Of a stretch of DNA of 18,408 nucleotides, positions 15,392 to 18,408 are shown piece by piece. Below the pieces are notes generated by a model. It ran no database searches. It had not been told where the DNA came from and saw nothing but the letters and a program-made list of their open reading frames with translations. Every line of letters starts with the position of its first letter. The stretch's first letter is position 1. This DNA comes from Gammaproteobacteria bacterium. Its GTDB lineage: Bacteria > Pseudomonadota > Gammaproteobacteria > DAOWEP01. The DNA lies in NCBI GenBank assembly GCA_030638455.1, contig DAOWEP010000039.1, positions 1-18,408 of the forward strand, written 5' to 3'. Position numbers and translations under genes: made by a program.

Positions 15392-15419
15392 TTGATGAAA
15401 ATCATATGATGTATATCAA
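15392..15419. promoter_or_regulatory. Double FNR/DNR-like operator between nosR and the ferritin-like gene
   Basis: Two 14-bp boxes lie back to back with no gap: TTGAT-GAAA-ATCAT (15392-15405) and ATGAT-GTAT-ATCAA (15406-15419). Each differs by one base from TTGAT-N4-ATCAA, and together they form one 28-bp dyad that is perfectly symmetrical outside the two N4 spacers. The site is about 120 bases upstream of the nosR ATG and about 42 bases upstream of the ATG at 15461 on the other side. Regulation of nosR by an FNR/DNR-type protein is well established in other denitrifiers; the effect on the divergent gene is inferred. TATGAT at 15421-15426 is a possible -10 for the rightward gene. Confidence 0.7.
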
Positions 15420-15460
15420 GTATGATTAAATCAAGACTTAAAGAGTGGGGTATTAGTAGT

Positions 15461-16393
15461 ATGTTGTCATCAGTCAGTGTGAAGAGTGCCAGAGACCTGA
15501 TGTCTATTGCACTCCAGGCAGAACGTGAAGCTATTCGGCGCTATTCTCAGCTGGCTGTTAGTATGCATGAAGGTAAAAATGAATCTGTCGCTGCCCTGTT
15601 TGAACGTATGGTGATTGAAGAGCGGGAGCACGAGCGCCTCTTGCTGGAATGGATGACGCAGGAAAATATCGATGAAAACCCTGAAATCGATCCTGTTATT
15701 TGGCGTGATCCGCAGGTTTCAACTACTTATGATGAAGAAGCGCGTGATCCCTACTGCAGCACTCCATATAAGGTTTTGGCCTTTGCTGTACATAACGAAG
15801 AGATCGCATTTCGCTTTTATACGCACGTGGCGGCAGAATCGGAAAACGAGGCCGTACGTAAATACGCAGAAATTCTGGCACGCGAGGAGCTTGGTCATGC
15901 TGCATTGCTCCGGGCTGAAAGGCGACGCGCCTATCATGCTGAACGTGAAGCCAGCATAGCTGAACCCAGACTTAATCCTAAGGCTATTCACAATGAAGTA
16001 GATCTGTTAACAGCAGCGATTCAAATTGATCGTCATTTGGTCGATGAGATGAATGTGGTTGAAGAAAGCTATCCAAAATTAGGTCCTCTCATCGCGGAAA
16101 CAAAGCAGCTAATCAGTGGTAATGAACAAGCCCTGAATAATAAAACATCGCCGGGGGAAGATATTATCAGGAACCTTGAGCAAGTCGCGTTATACAACGT
16201 GCAGATGGATAAAAACGCGAATACCTCTGACTCAAGATTGCAGCTACTGTGGGCGTGTTGTGATCGCAGTTTCGCTTTCTACGATGCCATTGTCGAAGAT
16301 ACTAAGGATGAAACAGTTATGCTTGCTGCGCAAAAACTAACATCGTTAGCACTTGATCGTATTGGCGTTATGAAGCAGGTGTTTGGAGGCTAG
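15461..16393 (+). CDS. Ferritin-like (rubrerythrin-type) diiron protein with a degenerate second bundle
   Basis: Soluble helical protein, 310 residues from ATG 15461 (GAGTGGGG upstream). The frame is open back to ATG 15422, which has no ribosome site and touches the operator; numbering here is from 15422. The first four-helix bundle has all expected iron ligands: Glu34 (E-x6-Y to Tyr41), Glu67-x2-His70 in EEREH, Glu126 (E-x6-Y to Tyr133) and Glu156-x2-His159 in EELGH. No rubredoxin domain is present. Residues about 193-323 align by eye with the first bundle (LLTAAIQIDRHLV to LMSIALQAEREAI; DTKDETV to ESENEAV), but most ligands are replaced. Rubrerythrin-type proteins handle peroxide or oxygen, or store iron. 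The divergent position beside nosR suggests induction or repression under low oxygen; the precise function is unknown. Confidence 0.85.
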   Translation: MLSSVSVKSARDLMSIALQAEREAIRRYSQLAVSMHEGKNESVAALFERMVIEEREHERLLLEWMTQENIDENPEIDPVIWRDPQVSTTYDEEARDPYCSTPYKVLAFAVHNEEIAFRFYTHVAAESENEAVRKYAEILAREELGHAALLRAERRRAYHAEREASIAEPRLNPKAIHNEVDLLTAAIQIDRHLVDEMNVVEESYPKLGPLIAETKQLISGNEQALNNKTSPGEDIIRNLEQVALYNVQMDKNANTSDSRLQLLWACCDRSFAFYDAIVEDTKDETVMLAAQKLTSLALDRIGVMKQVFGG

Positions 16394-16518
16394 TTGGTTT
16401 AGGAGGTGCGCTCTTAACGAAGTACTATTCGGCTCTGGGTGAAATCAACGATTGTTAACCGGGATACATAGGGGCAAGCAATTCTTTTGAATGCCGGATA
16501 TTTTTTCTGGATTCTTTT

Positions 16519-16658
16519 TTATAGGTTTGAATGTTTTCCCACTGGCTCAAACATAAAGCAGGATGCAGACTTGATGCCTGCCGTGCGTTCGCGTTCTTCC
16601 TGAAAGACCTTGGTATGGGTGCCTGTCTTCCACTCAGGTTCTTTGAATAGTTCAGGTG
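16519..16658 (-). pseudogene. C-terminal remnant of an unidentified gene
   Basis: A reading frame gives ELFKEPEWKTGTHTKVFQEE, then RERTAGIKSASCFMFEPVG, ending at TAA 16521-16519. The composition looks like real protein, but it has no start of its own: upstream it runs straight into the MoxR fragment in another frame. The parent family was not recognised. The simplest reading is that a deletion joined the beginning of a moxR gene to the end of another gene. Nothing else is seen in 16394-16518. Confidence 0.4.
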
Positions 16659-16771
16659 AAGTGGCCGTCGGCAAGTAAGGCGATAATGAGTCGGTCAACA
16701 AGATGATGTTGGCCTATGACAAATTGATTGATATGGTTTTTTAGCTGCTGTATTGCTGCTTGACTGGTCAT
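16656..16771 (-). pseudogene. N-terminal fragment of a MoxR-family AAA+ ATPase, frameshifted
   Basis: From ATG 16771 the frame reads MTSQAAIQQLKNHINQL and hits TAG at 16717-16715. From 16721 a second frame continues VIGQHHLVDRLIIALLADGH, the N-terminal signature of MoxR ATPases just before the Walker A loop. Adding one base (Q-L-V-I-G-Q) near 16720 would join the two parts. The Walker A motif (GxPGxxKT) that should follow is absent: after DGHF the frame stops and unrelated coding sequence begins. MoxR proteins are chaperone-like ATPases usually followed by DUF58 and VWA genes, none of which are here. The bases 16772-16942 beyond it hold no recognised feature. Confidence 0.72.
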
Positions 16772-16942
16772 TGTTTAGTACCTGAGTCCTTTACTCGCAT
16801 TCACTACAAAAATAGTCAGTGCGTAATTTTAATGAAAACAGAAGCATAGGCCAAGTCATAAGACTGTTCATATTTCTGAATAATATGGACAAGCCGGGGT
16901 GAATAAAGGTTCAACCTGTAGACAAGTAAGATTTTTCAGAAA

Positions 16943-16971
16943 TTAACTGTTCACTATTTTCCAGCTATACT
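16943..16971 (+). promoter_or_regulatory. Sigma70-type promoter for the cyclic-nucleotide-binding gene
   Basis: TTAACT (16943-16948) and TATACT (16966-16971) are separated by exactly 17 bases. The expected RNA start, near 16978, gives a leader of about 26 bases with TGGAG at 16993-16997, six bases before the GTG at 17004. Both hexamers are good matches to consensus (TTGACA, TATAAT). Confidence 0.65.
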
Positions 16972-17003
16972 ATTTGCTAAAGAATTAGCATCTGGAGTAG
17001 AAC

Positions 17004-17471
17004 GTGGATATACAAAAAATAATAAAAGAGAATGAGTTGTTTAAAGGGTTGTCTGAGAATTTTATTGGTGATGTTGTACCAATGTGCAAGGAGGTATCTT
17101 TTAAGCGCGGTGAAACCATTATCAGTAAAGGGGATAAAGAACATGAATTGTTTCTGGTACCGGAAGGGAGAGTTAGTCTGGAACTGAATCTATCAGATGG
17201 TTCTGATCCAATATTGTTAAATCAGGCCGCAAGAAATGAAGTCTTTGGGGAAATGTGTCTGGTAAATAAACACTGGCGTACTGCAAATGCAGTTGCGCTG
17301 GATGATATGGCACTATTGAAAATATCAAAGGATGACCTAAGTTCTTATTTGGCCAGTAATCCGGAAAATGGCTATTTAGTAATGATTAATCTGGCAAAAA
17401 TATTATCGAACAGACTGGTGACCACAAATATTCATTTGCTAAAGGCTAGTGCCCCGTCAATATCCGATTGA
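17004..17471 (+). CDS. Stand-alone cyclic-nucleotide-binding domain protein
   Basis: 155 residues from GTG 17004 (TGGAG six bases upstream). The chain is a single CRP/PKA-type cyclic-nucleotide-binding domain: an N-terminal helix (IIKENELFKGLSENFI), the beta-roll (FKRGETIISKGDKEHELFLV, then EGRVSLEL), and the phosphate-binding cassette FGEMCLVNKHWRTANAVA, which keeps the conserved Glu and Arg that contact cAMP or cGMP. A C-terminal helix follows, but there is no helix-turn-helix domain, so it is not a CRP/FNR transcription factor. It may be a signalling adaptor acting on a partner protein; neither partner nor ligand can be told from the sequence. It is monocistronic, with its own promoter and convergent with the SGNH gene. 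Confidence 0.88.
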   Translation: MDIQKIIKENELFKGLSENFIGDVVPMCKEVSFKRGETIISKGDKEHELFLVPEGRVSLELNLSDGSDPILLNQAARNEVFGEMCLVNKHWRTANAVALDDMALLKISKDDLSSYLASNPENGYLVMINLAKILSNRLVTTNIHLLKASAPSISD

Positions 17472-17474
17472 CAG

Positions 17475-17491
17475 AGTACTAGGGCAGTACT
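17475..17491. terminator. Short hairpin between convergent genes
   Basis: AGTACT-AGGGC-AGTACT forms a six-base stem four bases after the stop of the cyclic-nucleotide-binding gene, in the 39-base gap before the end of the minus-strand SGNH gene. It is followed by AATTTATATT, not a strong T-run, so it is only a weak terminator candidate. Confidence 0.35.
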
Positions 17492-17510
17492 AATTTATAT
17501 TGGCCTTATC

Positions 17511-18131
17511 TTAAAGTGCCCCACTTTCCTGAAGAAGTATATGAATGGCTTCTGCCAGTATCTTATAACCCTTAGCATTAGGGTGGATCTGGTCTGATTT
17601 AAGCGCATTGTCAGAAAGGATGTCTGCCAATATATTATCTTCTATTGGGACACTGAGTTCTTCTGCTATCTGTTCATAGCCATCAGCACTACTCAAAAAT
17701 AAAGCGGGCTTTGGAACGCTAATCAGTACCACTGAAACACCTCGGTTTCTGGTGTCTCGAATCATGGCACGCAAGTTTTCCTGCATCACCTTTCCGTTCA
17801 TCTGACGCATCATGTCATTACCACCATGACAGAGTATCAGCAGATCCGGCGAATGTTTTTCAAGTAAATCCGGAAGACGTTTCCTTCCTTCGGCTGTTAT
17901 CTCCACCGGTATGCCGGCATTGATTACCGTTTTGCCTGATAAGGTTTCCAGTATGGCTGGGTAACTTTCATTTCTTCCTGCCCCGGTTCCATAGGTGATG
18001 CTGTCGCCAAAGGCGAGGATAGTCGCACCTGAAGGTAGCAATGAAATCTTTGGATTGTCTGATGAGCAGGCAAACAAAAGACTACAAGCTGAAATGAATA
18101 TGAAAATCTTGCTGAAGGAATTGGTATGCAT
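17511..18131 (-). CDS. SGNH/GDSL-family esterase, lipoprotein (TesA-like)
   Basis: 206 residues from ATG 18131. The signal ends in the lipobox LFAC with lipidated Cys22, placing the enzyme on a membrane facing the periplasm. SGNH blocks are clear: FGDSITYG (nucleophile Ser44), a Gly in INAGIPVE, GGND (oxyanion Asn), and DQIHPNAKGY (catalytic Asp and His). The fold and motifs fit TesA-type lysophospholipase/arylesterases; the natural substrate is unknown. An alternative start, TTG 18173, has AGGGA at good spacing and overlaps the stop of the preceding gene by 8 bases, which suggests coupling, but it gives a long 36-residue signal. The lipoprotein form is unusual for TesA itself. Confidence 0.88.
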   Translation of the reverse strand: MHTNSFSKIFIFISACSLLFACSSDNPKISLLPSGATILAFGDSITYGTGAGRNESYPAILETLSGKTVINAGIPVEITAEGRKRLPDLLEKHSPDLLILCHGGNDMMRQMNGKVMQENLRAMIRDTRNRGVSVVLISVPKPALFLSSADGYEQIAEELSVPIEDNILADILSDNALKSDQIHPNAKGYKILAEAIHILLQESGAL

Positions 18132-18165
18132 GTGACTACGGGCTCTGTATCGAGAGAGTAACGAA

Positions 18166-18408
18166 TTAATCAAAGGTTCCCTGGCTTTTTAGTTCATTGC
18201 TGTTCAATTTCAATGCTTCCACTATGTCGGATAGTTCAGGTACTCCCTTGTATCTGCCTCCCGGATCCGTATATACACGGCAACAGTTATTGTTTTCTGC
18301 AGGTTTTTCTCCACATACATCTTTGCCGTTAATCAGTATGGTGGGTGAGCCATATCCAAGTACATGCTCAGGGGCTTCGGGGTTTGATGTTTCCCATTCC
18401 TGCCAATG
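18166..18408 (-). CDS. Probable thioredoxin-fold protein, C-terminal part (runs off the window)
   Basis: 80 codons are open from the window edge to TAA 18168-18166; the start lies beyond 18408. The residues read PEHVLGYGSPTILINGKDVC, then GEKPAENNNCCRVYTD, then GVPELSDIVEALKL. The SPT-(I/V)-L-I-N-G-x-D-V strand with cis-Pro, followed by a Cys pair and a final GVP...(I)xxAL helix, resembles the ends of thioredoxin-like proteins, some linked to mercury or other metal handling. Without the N-terminus (where a CxxC would be) the family cannot be fixed. It probably forms a small operon with the SGNH gene. Confidence 0.6.
   Translation of the reverse strand, partial: HWQEWETSNPEAPEHVLGYGSPTILINGKDVCGEKPAENNNCCRVYTDPGGRYKGVPELSDIVEALKLNSNELKSQGTFD

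Noticed and set aside
1..18408. CRISPR array, tRNA or rRNA genes, replication origin
   Set aside because: No regularly spaced direct repeats, no cloverleaf-like segment and no rRNA-like sequence were seen by reading; a covariance-model scan could still test for small RNAs.

Overview
The window reads as a chromosomal segment of a gammaproteobacterium that can respire nitrous oxide. The evidence is a PBP1B gene followed by an LpoP-type TPR lipoprotein gene, a YoaA-type helicase next to tsaB (an order also found in enterobacteria), and a complete nosRZDFYL operon of the Tat-exported (clade I) type with FNR/DNR-like operator sites. The species cannot be told from this sequence, and no rRNA or tRNA gene was recognised.

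Left part (1-5911, + strand): the 3' part of mrcB (1-1608) and an overlapping lipoprotein gene (1584-2261); a 248-bp transposase-less element with inverted ends (2425-2672) that stops three bases before the start codon of a small PD-(D/E)XK-like protein gene (2676-3182); then yoaA (3263-5194) and tsaB (5213-5911).

Middle part (about 5912-7453): a patch of accessory, mostly decayed small genes. It holds a brnT toxin gene with an in-frame stop at codon 5 followed by an intact brnA antitoxin gene, a zinc-ribbon reading frame without a normal start codon (minus strand), a 67-codon unknown ORF, a DUF6527-type gene broken by a one-base frameshift, and an interspersed palindromic repeat.

Right-centre (7454-15271, minus strand): nosR-nosZ-nosD-nosF-nosY-nosL, tightly packed with several overlaps. 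NosZ is the periplasmic copper enzyme that reduces N2O to N2. NosR is the membrane flavo-iron-sulfur protein needed for its expression and electron supply. NosDFY and NosL serve copper-site assembly. A double FNR-like operator (15392-15419) lies between nosR and a divergent gene for a ferritin-like diiron protein, and a further FNR-like box next to an 18-bp palindrome lies between nosR and nosZ.

Right part (15422-18408): the ferritin-like gene, whose C-terminal half looks like a degenerate second ferritin-like bundle; a pseudogene patch (16519-16771, minus) with the frameshifted start of a MoxR ATPase joined to the tail of an unknown gene; a stand-alone cyclic-nucleotide-binding-domain gene with a good sigma70-like promoter; and, on the minus strand, an SGNH-hydrolase lipoprotein gene and the 3' end of a probable thioredoxin-fold gene that runs off the window. 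The stretches 2262-2424, 16394-16518 and 16772-16942 show no convincing gene.

The most interesting items are the two-domain ferritin-like protein sharing a double FNR-type control region with nosR, the likely separate nosZ promoter, the element placed against a start codon, and the cluster of single-lesion pseudogenes beside the nos operon.
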